This document shows, one piece after another, positions 20,764 through 33,639 of a DNA stretch of 64,000 bases. The stretch is taken from assembly GCA_023525715.1 (NCBI GenBank), contig CM042013.1:82295494-82359493 (forward strand). The letters run 5' to 3'. Each line of letters begins with the position of its first letter. The first letter of the stretch is position 1. Both the position numbers and the translations under genes were made by a program. This DNA is from Cichorium intybus. Its lineage: Eukaryota; Streptophyta; Magnoliopsida; Asterales; Asteraceae. The notes beneath the pieces were generated by a model that worked only from the letters and a program-made list of their open reading frames with translations, had not been told where the DNA came from and did not search any database.

Positions 20764-23199
20764 TTAGGAAGGCGTTTTTGGAACCTCCCACTGCTTAACT
20801 GTTTCCACTTTGGCTTGATCGACCTTGATACCTTCTTTGTTCACCACATGCCCCAAAAACTGAACCTCATCTAACCAGAATTCACACTTCGAGAATTTAG
20901 CATAAAGTTTTTCTCTCGCAAGAGTCTCTAAAATTTCCCGAAGATGTCGCTCATGCTCCTCCTTGGTCTTAGAGTACACTAATATGTCATCAATGAACAC
21001 AATAACAGAGCGGTCAAGCATTGGACTACACACCCAATTCATGAGGTCCATAAAAGCAGCGGGTGCATTGGTGAGCCCAAAAGGCATTACCACGAACTCA
21101 TAATGCCCATAGCGAGTACGGAATGCGGTCTTCTCAATGTCTTCTTCCCGAACTCGCATCTGGTGGTAACCAGACTGTAAATCAATCTTGGAGAACCAAG
21201 ATGCTCCCTGTAGCTGATCAAAAAGATCGTCAATACGTGGTAGCGGATATCTATTCTTTATCGTGCGCTTGTTCAGTTCCCTGTAATCGATACACATACG
21301 CTGGGTGCCATCTTTCTTCTTGACAAATAGAATAGGAGCTCCCCATGGTGAAGAGCTAGGCCGTATAAAACCCTTATTACTTAATTCATGAAGTTGTTCA
21401 TGGAGTTCTTTCATTTCGGGTGGCGCCAACCGGTATGGGGCCTTAGCTATCGGAGTCGCACCTGGCAATAATTCAATGCGGAACTCCACTTGCCGAAAAG
21501 GGGGCAAACCAGGAAGTTCCTCCGGAAAAACATCGCTGAAGTCTGAAACGACCGAAACATCATTAAGTACTTTGGCAGAAGAACAAGAAGCGATAGCCAT
21601 GCAAGGAGTATCTCCCAGGATGATAAGTTCTCCACCCTTAGGGTTTTGAACACGGATTTGTTTCTTACGACAATGGATCTCCGCATCAAACGCGTCCAGC
21701 CAATCCATACCCACGATATCACAAAGATCCCGCATCGCAATGGGGATAAGATCAATAGGGAATTCAACCCCGGAAAATTCGAGAGTACAGCCCCGATACA
21801 CATCGGTGACATAAATCATACGGTTATCGGCAACCTCGATAACCATTGGGCGAGCCAATTTTCCGATACTACGCCCCAAACGATTAATGAATGTGCGAGA
21901 TACGAAAGAATGAGTAGCACCGCTGTCGAACATAACAGCAGCGGGCTCGGAGTCTAACAGATAAGTGCCTGATTCACAACATATAAATACATAGACAAAC
22001 TTTAAAACTATCATCAAATTAAACAATACAATAGTGAAGGAGAATGAAGAAAAGTGAAATTTACCCGCCACAGTTGCTGTAATAGTCGGCTCCTCCACTG
22101 TCAGCTGGTGAGCACGTCCTCGTGTCACCATGGCAGGTCCTTTAGAGGACGATGCACTCAGGGGTTTCATACCCCCGCCTCCACCACCATTCTTCAACTG
22201 CGGGCAATCAGGCTTCTTGTGTCCCTTCTCGTTGCAGTTAAAGCAGGTAGGAATCGTAGAAGGAACCTGTGGTGATGCCACCACTACTGAGGACTTACAA
22301 TGCTTCCATTGATGACCCGGCTTCTTGCAATTGTAACATACTAACCGACTCTTGTCGTCCTGTCCCGCAAACGGCCTGTACTCGTATCTCGTCTTCCCAC
22401 CGTTCTTCTGCTTCTTATGTGCATCCCCGAACGTCTTGGTCAGGGCGTTTTCTACCTTTCTCTTGTGCTGCTGGGTCTGTAGCTCAATATCCCTCCTCCT
22501 AGCGGCATCCATGATAGCTGACAATGTCGTGAACTCCTGCATGCTCACGAACTCCCGTATCTCTGTACGTAGGGAATCTTTATACCTACTAACCAACCAC
22601 GCCTCATCTCCGGCAAATGAGGGACAGAAGGACATCATCTCCAGGAACTTAGCATTCAGATCTGACACGCACTCCGTAGTCTGCTCAAAGGTCATAAACT
22701 GTTGCTGCATCCGCTGCTGCTCCACCTGGGGCACATACTGCCTCTCAAACCTCTCCACAAACTGGGCCCAAGTCATGGCTCTCAGCTCCTCCTCAGTCAT
22801 CAATGTCGTAACAGTTTTCCACCAGGTATTTGCTTTCTTCCTAAGTTGGCTCATAGTAACAACAACCTTGAATTGATTTGGGCACCCGCAAGTCATGAAA
22901 GCGCTTTCGATATCGGCAATCCAGTGTTTAGCCTCCACTGGATTCAAGTCACCATTCCACTGTGGAGGGTGGCACTTAGAGAACTTCTCGAAATAATAGG
23001 CTGAGTCGCGAACAGGCGGAGTGGGTAAAGCTCCTCCGTGAACAGCTGCGAGGCGCTCATCCAAGAGAGCACGGAATTGGGTAATTATGTCGGAAGTGAC
23101 ATTCGGAATGAGCTCGTTAAAGGCATTGTTGAATTCTTCAGCGATGAGTTCCCTGACTTGCCTCATTTGGGTCTGATTAAGACGAGTTGTCGGAGCCAT
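20764..23199 (-). pseudogene. Ty3 gag, protease and reverse transcriptase, with one stop
   Basis: 811 residues from ATG at 23199. Gag covers about residues 60-260 (FSKCHPPQWNGDLNPVEAKHW). Two CCHC knuckles follow, CYNCKKPGHQWKHC near 288 and CFNCNEKGHKKPDC near 318. The aspartic protease motif FDSGATHSF is near 423. Reverse transcriptase starts near 590 and has FIDDILVYS near 734. The frame ends in TAA at 20764-20766 within the usual TPS-IRSFLGL junction, where a GAA codon would be expected; one base change explains it. Between the knuckles and the protease, 32 residues of hydrophobic text are encoded by a probable intron (21969-22064). Otherwise the gene is intact. Confidence 0.9.
21969..22064 (-). 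other. Probable 96-nt in-frame intron in the Ty3 gag-pro ORF
   Basis: On the minus strand the segment begins GTAAATTTC and ends GTGAATCAG, with GT and AG at the borders. It is U-rich, as plant introns are. It has no stop and a length divisible by three. Removing it joins the coding text as TATVAGTYLLDSEPAAV, leading directly into FDSGATHSF. Retaining it adds a hydrophobic segment (FSSFSFTIVLFNLMIVLKF) that does not fit gag or protease. Confidence 0.6.
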
Positions 23200-23721
23200 C
23201 TAGATTCGCAGAATAAAGAGATTATTAGGAGTTATTCACCCTAGATTTTCCTAGGAAGACTGAAACACTCAGCTCACCAGACATTTTCAACATTGCCCCG
23301 ACCCGAGATCGGCACCGGTGCTTCAAATAGTAGGGGCCCTTCTACTACCTTCCACACAAGTTCCAATCTCGCATTCGTGTCTAGTTTCAAATGTTCCAGT
23401 TTGCTCTAGCCGTTTATTTAAACAACTCTCTCACATGATATTACTAACATGGGTGAAATCTAACAATTTAAGAATAATTAAAGGTATGTTTGCAGATAAA
23501 ACTTATAATAAACAACTCAAGATATAACAATCTATCGAAATAAGAATTTAAGAAACAAGGCTTACTTGGCTAACAGGCGCACCATAGGATCTTCCACTAC
23601 TAGTCCTCAAAAATCTTAAGAAATTCTTTTAAGGAAAATATTTTTAAAGAAAATAAAATTTTTACGAGCCTCAAATTTGAGTCTAGAACATTCCTAAGAA
23701 TGCCTAGTTCCCTCAAACGTG

Positions 23722-23734
23722 TGCTCTGATACCA
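23722..23734 (-). other. Primer-binding site, initiator-Met tRNA
   Basis: The minus strand reads TGGTATCAGAGCA, three bases from the 5' LTR terminus. Confidence 0.93.
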
Positions 23735-23737
23735 ACT

Positions 23738-25742
23738 TGTAACACCCAAAAATTTTTCGCAAAATATTTTAACTTTCAAAGATAACTTTTATACAAATAG
23801 TTATAAGTTTCCAAAATAAATAAGTAGCTCAAACCCAAAACATGGCAAAATACTAAAGTAAAGTGCGGAAGCATAACATGTCATAGTCACAAATAAATAA
23901 AACTTCTAGTAGTGGCAATCCCGGTGCTCCAATCAAGCCTAAGCCTCTTTGATCTTAACACCTGAAAAATGTTTAGGGAAACCGTAAGCAAAAGCTTAGT
24001 GAATTCAAACACAAACATCATATTAATATTCACATTTACCAGCCCTAATCCATTTCCAATTATAATTATAAAAACTAAGCAAAGAACAAATCAGTGCTTA
24101 TATAAAATAGGGTGGACTTGTAGGTTTGAGCCGCACCGGGTAAATCCCGTATTATTTGGCCCTGATCCCCGCACCTCATAAAGAGTATAACGTTGGTGAT
24201 CTTACCTAACTACCCCTCATAGTAATAATCGATTACATACAGTGCACATGTACGATTTATAATAATAATATAGCATATTTTAAATAATAAATCTAAACAA
24301 TCACACACGAGCTAACTAGTAAACACAAACATCAATACAACGGTGTGAGAGAACTCACCTTGAGTGAGTGATATAATAGATAGAAGTCAATATATGGCTA
24401 CCAAGCTTGTGCAAACTTCAACACTTCACCTAATTAAGACTAAAGGTTAGAATGATGAAGTTGTGAAGCTAATGAATGAGAAAGGAGTAATCACAGCAAA
24501 GTCTCTAAAACAAACCTGCTATTTAAGACTGAATTACTCTAAAATATAAAACATAAGGATAGGTTTAAATAATTTTTACAATAAACTTCAATGACTTAGG
24601 TTTCCAGAACCATAAAGAACTCCTCCTAATTCCAAAGGATGAAAGAGATATAAAATTTACAAAAAGACATGTCACTGCTGTCTTCAGACGGACAGTCAAG
24701 TGGTGTTGGCCATTTCTACCCAACTTGTGGGTGGAATTAGTCCCAACCAAAAATCAGAGGAACCATAGATACATAAATAAAAGTCTCAGAGTTGGAATCG
24801 ATTAAAAAGGGCTTCCTAAGGTCTGGATATAAAAATCACAATGTGGACAATCACAGAATCAGCATAAGCTGGTGACTGTTCACTGATCTGGAGTGTGGAT
24901 CCTTTCTAACCAAGTTATAATGAGAATTAGCAACGAACATTCTCCATATCTTTAATTCAATATGTAATGTACATGTGGGAACTTGGAATCACTCTGGATC
25001 ATTTTCCAAACCCTGGTAATGATAAAAACAAAATGACATATCACAGCAGACCCGGATTAGACCTAACAGCAAAGAAGCTGTTGTTGCCCATGATAAAGCC
25101 CTTTTCAGCGAGCGTGGTATTCTTAAGAAAGTTATTCAACTCAATATTTGAACTTTGGGCACAAGTTGTGGGTCTATTTGAGTCCTAGAACTCGATATAT
25201 GATTTTTACAAGAAAGGAGACTCAGCAGTGAAATCTGACGGAAACCCTAGGTTATGTTGTGAACTTCATAACTCAAAATCTATACCTTGAAAACACAATT
25301 CCTTCGGTCAGAACCTTCATATATGTCTTGGGAACCTTCAGTTAAAGTTTCATGGCGATCCAACCTTTCAATATCCAGGAATCGTCCAAACATTGCAGTT
25401 GTATTCTCAAATCCGGGAATAAAGAGAGATGTAGAGGGAGATAGAGTGTGTGCTTTGAAGGGGGAGGGAGAGAGAGAGAGAGAGAGGAAGTAGGGTTTGC
25501 TTGTTTCAAGTGAGTGATATAGAAATGAAATCAAATAACACTTTAAGTAGTGTTGAGCCTAATGGGTTTTCTTGTCTCCAAGCCCATAGCCCATGGACTC
25601 ACATAAGAGGAGCCTAAGAGATGACTAATAAGAGCCCACCAGTAATAAAATTCAGATTTTGATTAATTAAATTAACCCAATGTCTCATAATAATCAAATT
25701 ATATAAAATAAAACGTACCGGAAAAAAAATAGGGGCGTTACA
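23738..25742 (-). repeat. Right (5') LTR of the Ty3 element
   Basis: 2005 bp, from TGTAACACCC to GGCGTTACA, aligned end to end with 16692-18703. Confidence 0.92.
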
Positions 25743-27927
25743 TTCCATAAACAAATATTTGCCATCTATATCGCATTCATCACCATATGTCAAAGCAGAT
25801 TCAAGATTCACACAACATTTTTTTAATTCATCATCAAATAAACCAACTAGCTTTGACCCATTAAATAAAAATCCAAAAATAGATTCAAATTCTTGCATTT
25901 GTTTAAATCTACTTTTTAATTGAGAGCGTGCAATGTCTACTAAAACAAGAAAATAATCAATTCTAAATTTTTCTTGAGAGGATTGTTGTTTTCTTTCGGT
26001 ATTTGGGATCTCGTCAAATTGTGTTTTTCTATAACAAATACGTTTTATAGGAAATTTGGGTTCAACTTCAATTGTATTTGCAATTTCCGTAGCTTCAATA
26101 ATAGCCGAGTTATACCCATTTTCCCTATAATTTTCAAAATAATTAACCAAGCCTTCTAAATTTTTTAATTGCAACATCAAGAAGCATATCTTTAGCTTGT
26201 AACTTTTTACTTACCAAATTAATTCTATATAAAATTTCATGCCATATAACCAAACTTAAAATAAATTCAAAACTTGAAAGTTCACCGTTTACCAAAGATT
26301 CAGCATCTCTACAAATTTTTCCATCATCACTTACTTCGGATAATTTTATTAAAGCTTTTTTTATTTGACCAATTTGACTCTTTATAGCTTTAACACTTTC
26401 AATATGACTTTCCCAACGAGTAGCGCACAAAGATTTTAGTGTTAATTCATCTATATAATTAAGTAAAACACTCCATCTTTTAGTAGAACTAGAAAACACA
26501 TTATAGATTGTTTGACATGTTCCAAAAAATGTTTTTGCTTTTTGACAAGAATTTGCCATATCACACAAAACTAAATTAAGACAATGACACCCACATGGCA
26601 TATAAAAGGCTTTAGGGTTTATATCAAGCAATCTTTTTTGTATACTTTGATGTTTTCCTTTCATATTAGCCCCGTTATCATACCCTTGTCCTCTTATATA
26701 ATTAATATCTAAGTCAAGAGATTTTAAAGCATCTTGTAAAACATTAAAAAGACCCAAACCCGATGTATCTTCTACGACTAAAAACTCAAGAAAAAATTCT
26801 TCTACTTTAATTGGAAAGCTTATTGTATCAACACATCTTACAATCAAAGTCATTTGTTCTTGACGACTTGCATCCGGAGTACAATCAAGAATTATAGAAA
26901 AATATTTTGCGTTTTTTATTTTTTGAATGATTGCACTCTTTACTTCGGATGCCAACATTTCAATTAACTCATTTTGAATTTTATGACTAAGGTAATGATT
27001 ATGAGTTTTTTTATCTTGAATAAGCCGAAAGTGATGCTTCATTACGGGATCAAAATCGGCAATTGATCGAAGTATACCTAAAAAGTTACCATTTGAATTT
27101 TCATTAATTTTTTCATTTGTTCCACGAAAAGCCAAATTATATTCCGCTAAACATTTGACAACGGCAATTATTCTAATCATAACTTCTTTCCAATGTTCGG
27201 TATCTTTTTTTATCATTTCTTGCAACTCTTTATCAATAGTTAGATTATTAGTAAGCCTAACTCGCGTTTCATTCCAAGTTCTTAAATTAATCATATGTTC
27301 GGGACTACTTTCATGTCCATGTAATGTTTCACTAAGATGTTTCCAATCATTTATCCCTTCACTTGCCAAATTACTTCTAGACCTACCAATTTTGAATAAT
27401 TTACAACAAAAACAAAAAACTTTGTCAAGTTCTTTTGAATAAACCAACCATTTTCTATCAAATAAATCACCATTTCTTAATTTAAGAATATAAAATTCAT
27501 AAGAAAAATGTCTACCAAGTGCATCTTTCGGAAAAATAAAATTACTTTATATTTCCCTAATAGGGCCTTTTTCTACAAGTAAATCTTTCATTTTAGCATC
27601 TAAACCATCCCAAACCCTTGGATCAAAGATGTTTAAATCGCTTGGTTTATCAACAAAATCTTTAGATTTATCATGAAATTGGTTGTTTTCATCATACTCA
27701 TTGCATATATCTTCAAATTCATTAGAATTAATATTAGGATCATTCGGTAATTCACTAGAATTAGGTTCATTATGTATATTTTGATCACTAAAATTATTAT
27801 TAGCTTCATTGTTTTCTTTTCTAACAAAGTATTTGTTTAAAGAACCTTGTAACGAGTTAACAATTTCTTGTTCTCTTTTTTTACGTTTTCTATTTTGAGC
27901 ACCCGATGGTTGGGATCGAGGAAACAT

Positions 27928-28739
27928 ATTAAATCAAACCAATGAACAATCAACTAATCAAGCTTTCATTAAGCACAATAACTAAGCAAATAACTAAAAG
28001 AGCATAAAAGATAAATTGAAAAAAATGCTTAGAAAGATACAACCTGATAAGTAGCTTTAACTTTGAAAGGTTTGTTCTTTCAAGTTGAGGCAAATCAACG
28101 AATCATTCAAAAGTGAATAAAGTGGTCAATCTGAAAATAAAAAAAATTACATTCACATAAGAATACATAAAACATAAAAAATACGAGTTATTCAAAAATG
28201 ACAAATCGGAAAAACGAATCACTTACATAGTCCTTGCTGTCCTGATTTGTGAACTAACAATCTGATTTCTGAGAGGGTAAGAAATTGAGAGAGATTAGCG
28301 ATTTCTGAGAGCCGAGAGGGTAAGAAACTGACAGAGATTAGCCGATTAGGAATGAAGAAATTGAGAGCGTAATTCCGTAAATCAGTGAAAAAGATGAGTA
28401 TTTATCAGAAATCAGAAATCGGACCTGGATGATTTTTGCCCATTGAGGATTCTCTTGCCGATGATTTCTCGGTTCCTCAATTCCCTCACCCAAAATCAGC
28501 GGGATAATGATCTGCATTTTTGGTATGGATTTTCGATGAAAACATTTGAAATACGCGCTTACCCTCTGGCCTCTATGATGCAGCGAATCACGCGGATGCC
28601 CTTTCCCGATTTCTATCAGCGAATTCTAATAATGAGTAGTGGGCTATTATATGGGCTATTACTATATACACGTAAATGGACTGCTGCCCCCTAGTCATTT
28701 GATGCCTTGGGCCGTCGCCCAGGCCTTGGGCCGGGCCTG
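27928..28739 (-). other. 5' untranslated and subterminal region of the hAT element
   Basis: No coding region is supported. The right terminus is GC-rich, with repeated GGGCC/GGCCC words (28707-28739) typical of subterminal transposase-binding sites. The sequence GAGAGGGTAAGAAA.TGA.AGAGATTAG occurs twice (about 28270-28300 and 28315-28340). Confidence 0.5.
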
Positions 28740-29762
28740 GATATGTTTATGTATTTTTTGTGTGATCATCAATTTTACTGGGTTTCATTTGTTGGATGGT
28801 TGAAGGAAATTTCATTTGTTGGATGGTTGAAGGAAATTGTAAAGTTGGAAGCTACTGTGTCCAAATATATTATTAAAGTCTTGTATTTGGATAAAGAAAT
28901 CTTATTTTGTACTTAACTAGTGTAAGGGTGAGGTTTATTGTTAGTTTTTCTCATTGTGATTTTTCCATGTGAGGTGTAAACATGTCATGTAGGAGCCTCC
29001 AACCAGTTCTGATTTTTTTTTCTTACAAATGAGGAAAAGCAAAGTCAGGGAATATTGAATTAATGATAAATAAACTCTAAAGCTCTTATTGTTCTTATTA
29101 TTGCGACCTATGAAAATATAAAATTTCACAAAGTAGATAAATTATGTTAAAGCATGAATGAACCTTTCCTATCTAAACCAAATTTGATGCGAATAATAAA
29201 TTCGACTTGTTTTGGATGATGCGTAAAAAGTGAGTAGATTCGGTTAAATGTAATTTCCTTTTAAACGAAAATTAATTTTAGGTTAAAACTTTGTTTTAAT
29301 CAAAGCTAATACAATATCATACTAAGGAAATTTTTTTTAAGTTCCTTGAATTTACCCTTTCCTTGTTTCTTCTTCGTACACAAAAGAGGAAAAGAATCAA
29401 CATCTATCCCACACGTCGCTATCATGGTTTTCTCACTCTGTATGTTCTTTCCAAATTATTATTATTATTTCACTCTACATAGAATCTTTTATTAAATTTT
29501 CTGAATTTAATATATAAAAATGTATCGTAAAGTTTTCACAATAACACCAAAAAGAACATTATTTATTTTATTTTCGTGAATATCGTCTATATAATTTAGT
29601 TTTTGTTACTTTTTTTTTCAAAAAATATGTTGTAGATTTGATATACGTTACTTCCATTTTTTCAATTGAAACGTTGATATGATAGGGGAGAGGTAGTGTT
29701 ATTTCTTTCGAACTCTATATCTGAAAAAATGTAGCTTAATAGGCTATTGAGCATTTTTTATG
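28740..29762. repeat. Dispersed duplication, copy A, right part
   Basis: This continues the alignment with copy B from 62946 to about 63946. A 27-bp unit is tandemly duplicated only in A (28783-28809 and 28810-28836). Nothing here is a recognisable gene. Confidence 0.8.
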
Positions 29763-29799
29763 GATTTTAATTTTTATTTTAGCTTCAATTTTGTGGTTT

Positions 29800-30277
29800 C
29801 CATTATAATATGAGAAAATGACTTATAAGAGAAATTATGTTTCAAAAATGTTCAAAAAACACCATCCAAGTTTGGTTTGTTCAAAAAACACCATTCAAGT
29901 AAAGCCTTTGTACAAAAAACACCATCCAAGTAAGGCCATTGTACAAAAAACACCAACGAACTACATGTTTTGTTTAAATTTTACCCAATGGTAACCGACT
30001 CTTGCAAGTTAAACTGTTCATCTGTTATTATGTCATGTTAGTAAATATTAGGCCAAGTCATCCTTTAACCTGCAAGAGCCGGTTACCATCAGGTAAAATT
30101 TGAAAAAAACATGTAGTTCGTTGGTATTTTTTGTACAAAAGCCTTACTTTGATGGTGTTTTTTGTACAAAGGTCTTACTTGGATGGTGTTTTTTGAACAG
30201 ACCAAACTTGGATGGTGTTTTTTGAACAGTTTTAAAACATAATTACCCTTATAAGTCATTTTCCCATATTATAATGG
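29800..30277. mobile_element. Palindromic MITE with long inverted arms
   Basis: The two halves are near-perfect inverted repeats: CCATTATAATATG and AAAATGACTTATAAG on the left, and their complements on the right. The word AAAAAACACCATCCAAG or close variants recurs several times in each arm. The 478-bp element would fold into one long hairpin. A clear target duplication is not visible. Confidence 0.75.
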
Positions 30278-30394
30278 ATCATTTTCATTATGGATATGGA
30301 ATTTGTATTTATAGTTTATTAGAGACGTTAAAAAATGTATTCATAATTAGATTAGGTTTTCAAAGATCAATTAAAATATGCATTTGAAAGTAAG

Positions 30395-30485
<91 letters not shown>

Positions 30486-31787
30486 AAATGATATATAATT
30501 TGTGAATAAAAGATGATTTAACAAATTTATTGGATTTTTTATCAACAATTTTGTTTGTTTATTAAAATAATTATATAGAGAAAGGAAAACATTTTTCAAT
30601 GTGATCCCAAACATAATATCTACTAATCATATTGATGTATAATGATTATTTCATAAGATTTATTTATTATTTTTGAAACATATTTCAGGGTTTAATAATA
30701 GGTAATATTTAATTGTATAGCCATCTTATTTAATTCATAAATATCAAAAATTTATAAATTAACCAACATTCATGTTTTGTCGTAATTGAATATTAGGGTA
30801 TTTTAGTTTATCATTAGTTTGCAATTGGAATTGTACTTTTACTTTTAACAAAAAGCAAAGAGAAATTTGTTAAAGAGTACTTATGTTTTGGATCTATATA
30901 GGAAAAAATGCTATCTGATTTTTTTTTTTTGTGATTTAACTATCCAGACGTACAAAAGTTTGTGAAAATACTCATTTGACATGAAATAGCAGCTCAGAGT
31001 TTATACGCAAGTAAAACGATTTTTCAATGGTTTTTTCACAAATAAAATAACTTTTTTTATTTTTGTAATGGACATGCTTTCATAATTGGTTTTGATGTAC
31101 TTGTCAAAAGGTATGACTTCAAATATGAATCCGGGAGCGATAGTTGATAGAGATCCAATATGATTGTTGGGGATGAAATTGCGTTAGAATTTGATTGCCA
31201 TCATAAATTATTCCTATTTCTTAAATCTTAACAAACCGAAAACTTTTCTATGGGAATTGATTGATTTTTAGAGGGCTATCCATATCTACTGGTCATCGTT
31301 GCTTCATTTCAACGTTTCTTCATCAGTTTTCATTAATAAAATATCTATTTGGTGCTTACAAAATTTTATGTTTCATTTGAACTCGTAACATGAAAGAAAA
31401 TTAGTTTCAGTTATTATACTTTACTACTTTAGTGTGAATATGAATTTTATTTATTTATTTTGTACAACGCATATATGTTGCTTGTTGGAAAATAACCCAT
31501 TAGTATGGTCTTAGGATTATTTTATAATATTAATACATGTTAGGTACGATTATATTTGTACCATAATATTTGTCAAAGTGACATACCAGGTCCCTAGACT
31601 TTAATTGTGTAGTATGATGGATATGGCATATATCTATAAATTAAGGGACTTACGTCTTTTCTAAATATTTGGTGGAATATTTTATATTGATCAAGAATGC
31701 TTACAAATGAATTTTCATAATTTTGGACAACAATGTTTATCGTAAGAATATAAGTCAACACGTCTAAGATCATGACGGTATGAATTG

Positions 31788-31789
<2 letters not shown>
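30278..31789. other. AT-rich spacer with a (TA)n array and one dispersed repeat
   Basis: (TA)n occupies 30396-30483. The stretch 30885-31005 matches 54470-54612 in inverted orientation (shared ACAAAAGTTTGTGAAAAT and CTCATTTGAC). I see no gene in the rest. Confidence 0.6.
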
Positions 31790-32574
<785 letters not shown>

Positions 32575-32693
32575 TTTCTTTGAATGGTTTTATATGAACC
32601 GAAACATTTCATGTATAATGAATCGGTGAACGTTATATTGTCATGGTCTACCGTGATTATAAGTATGTTAGTGTTTCTTGAATTAATTGTATA

Positions 32694-32765
32694 ATAAACA
32701 CAAACTAGTTTAGTTATGATCTCTTTAAATGCCGATTAATTTTTTCTCGTTTCATAACGTATGAT
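32694..32765. repeat. About 72-bp direct repeat at the left CACTA border
   Basis: This matches 45362-45434 with a few differences (shared AAACACAAACTAGTTTAG and TTTCATAACGTA). The pair flanks the CACTA element exactly. Confidence 0.85.
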
Positions 32766-33267
32766 CACTACTAGAGAAAGGGGTATTTAGCCACGAAAAA
32801 TAGCCACGCAAATTTTGCGTGTCTAAATAGCCACGCAATTAACACGCATCTGTCACACAACCTGAAACTCCAAATTTAGACACGCATTTGTGACGGAACT
32901 TCAACGCATAAGAAATTCGTGGCTGTTGCGTGGCTAAATAGCCACACAACTGCCACGAACAATGATTTAAAGTATCAGGAAAATGGCTGGTGGTTATTGC
33001 GTGGTTAAATAGCCACGCATCTACCACGAAAGCGTGGTTAATATATATAAATGGAAAACAATAAATAAAGCGTGGTTATGGCGTGGCTAAATAGCCACGC
33101 AACTGCCACGAACAATGGTTTAAAGAATCAGGAAATGGGCTGGTGGCTATGGCGTGGTTAAATAGCCACGCATCTACCACGCACAATGGTTTAAAGTATC
33201 AGGAAAATGACTGGTGGCTATGGCGTGGTTAAATAGCCACGCATCTACCACGCAACATTTAAAATCG

Positions 33268-33348
33268 AAAAAAATGGGAGCCGGGATTCGAACCCTGGTC
33301 TCCTCTGTGGGGGGAACATCAACTACCACTTCGGCTATAAGCCTCATC
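33268..33348 (-). repeat. tRNA-like sequence with box A and box B
   Basis: On the minus strand TAGCCGAAGTGG (33326-33337) matches a pol III box A, and GGTTCGAATCC (33284-33294) is a perfect box B. GGCTCCC and a T run follow. The 5' acceptor arm does not pair with the 3' arm, so this is not a functional tRNA gene. A piece of the same text (GGATGAGGCTTATAGCC) occurs at 43738-43754. Confidence 0.6.
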
Positions 33349-33375
33349 CGTTCATTATTTCCCTTTCTTTCAATA

Positions 33376-33410
<35 letters not shown>

Positions 33411-33570
33411 GTCTCATTATTATTATTATTATTATTGTTAATATTATTAATATTATTATTTATTTCGTTTTCATTTTCATATTATTTTTTCGTTTTCGTT
33501 CAATACATCTCTTTCGCATAATTAATTATTGGTATTATTGTTATTATTATTATTATTATTATTATTAGTA
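33376..33570. repeat. (TTA)n microsatellites
   Basis: Interrupted TTA/ATT runs at about 33376-33410, 33418-33460 and 33536-33568, inside the CACTA element. Confidence 0.9.
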
Positions 33571-33639
33571 TCATATTTTTATTATTATTGTTAATTTTAT
33601 TAATATTACGTGTGTGTGTGTGTCTATGAGTATGAATGT

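Larger units (their letters stand above)
16692..25742 (-). mobile_element. Ty3/gypsy retrotransposon, Tekay-like chromovirus
   Basis: Complete element of 9051 bp with two LTRs of about 2.0 kb, primer site, gag-pol and polypurine tract, all oriented to the minus strand. Flanking 5-mers are TTCTA (16687-16691) and TTCCA (25743-25747), a duplication with one mismatch. It lies inside the hAT transposase gene, so it is younger than the hAT insertion. The C-terminal chromodomain-like segment after integrase and the long LTRs suggest the Tekay/Del lineage. By eye the LTRs differ at about 35-40 sites plus small indels, so the insertion is not recent. Confidence 0.92.
16345..27927 (-). pseudogene. hAT transposase (TTF zinc finger, DUF4371, dimerisation), split
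   Basis: The gene runs from ATG at 27927 down to a stop at 16345. Block 1 (27547-27927) is the Asn-rich N-terminus. It ends at an in-frame TAA, beyond which the same frame continues with a TTF-type finger region (GRHFS, then WLVYSKELDKVFCFCCKLF). Block 2 (26143-27447) holds the DUF4371-like core (IKNAKYFSIILDCTPDASRQ). A frame change in an A-rich run at about 26165-26175 leads to block 3 (25743-26180). There the Ty3 element interrupts the gene next to DGKYLFMEC. Block 4 (16345-16691) has the hAT C-terminal dimerisation domain with IPVTVASAEKSFSKLKLL and QERLNGLAI. The enzyme would cut and join transposon ends. A stop, a frameshift and the insertion make it inactive. Confidence 0.85.
16193..28739 (-). 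mobile_element. hAT transposon, carrying a Ty3 insertion
   Basis: The ends are CAGGGCCGGTCC on the left and, as the reverse complement of the right end, CAGGCCCGGCCC. The 8-bp target duplication GATATGTT is perfect (16185-16192 and 28740-28747). Copy B shows the unoccupied site with one GATATGTT at 62946-62953 and matching flanks on both sides. Without the 9.05-kb Ty3 element the transposon is about 3.5 kb and carries one transposase gene on the minus strand. Confidence 0.92.

Noticed and set aside
19699..23244. Plus-strand open frames inside the Ty3 gag-pol region
   Set aside because: They are antisense shadows of the minus-strand coding sequence and have no domains.
28443..28694. 83-residue plus-strand frame near the right end of the hAT
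   Set aside because: No motif and no homologous counterpart; it lies in the subterminal region of the transposon.
33268..33348. Functional tRNA gene
   Set aside because: Box A and box B are present, but the acceptor arms do not pair and the sequence lies in a transposon module.
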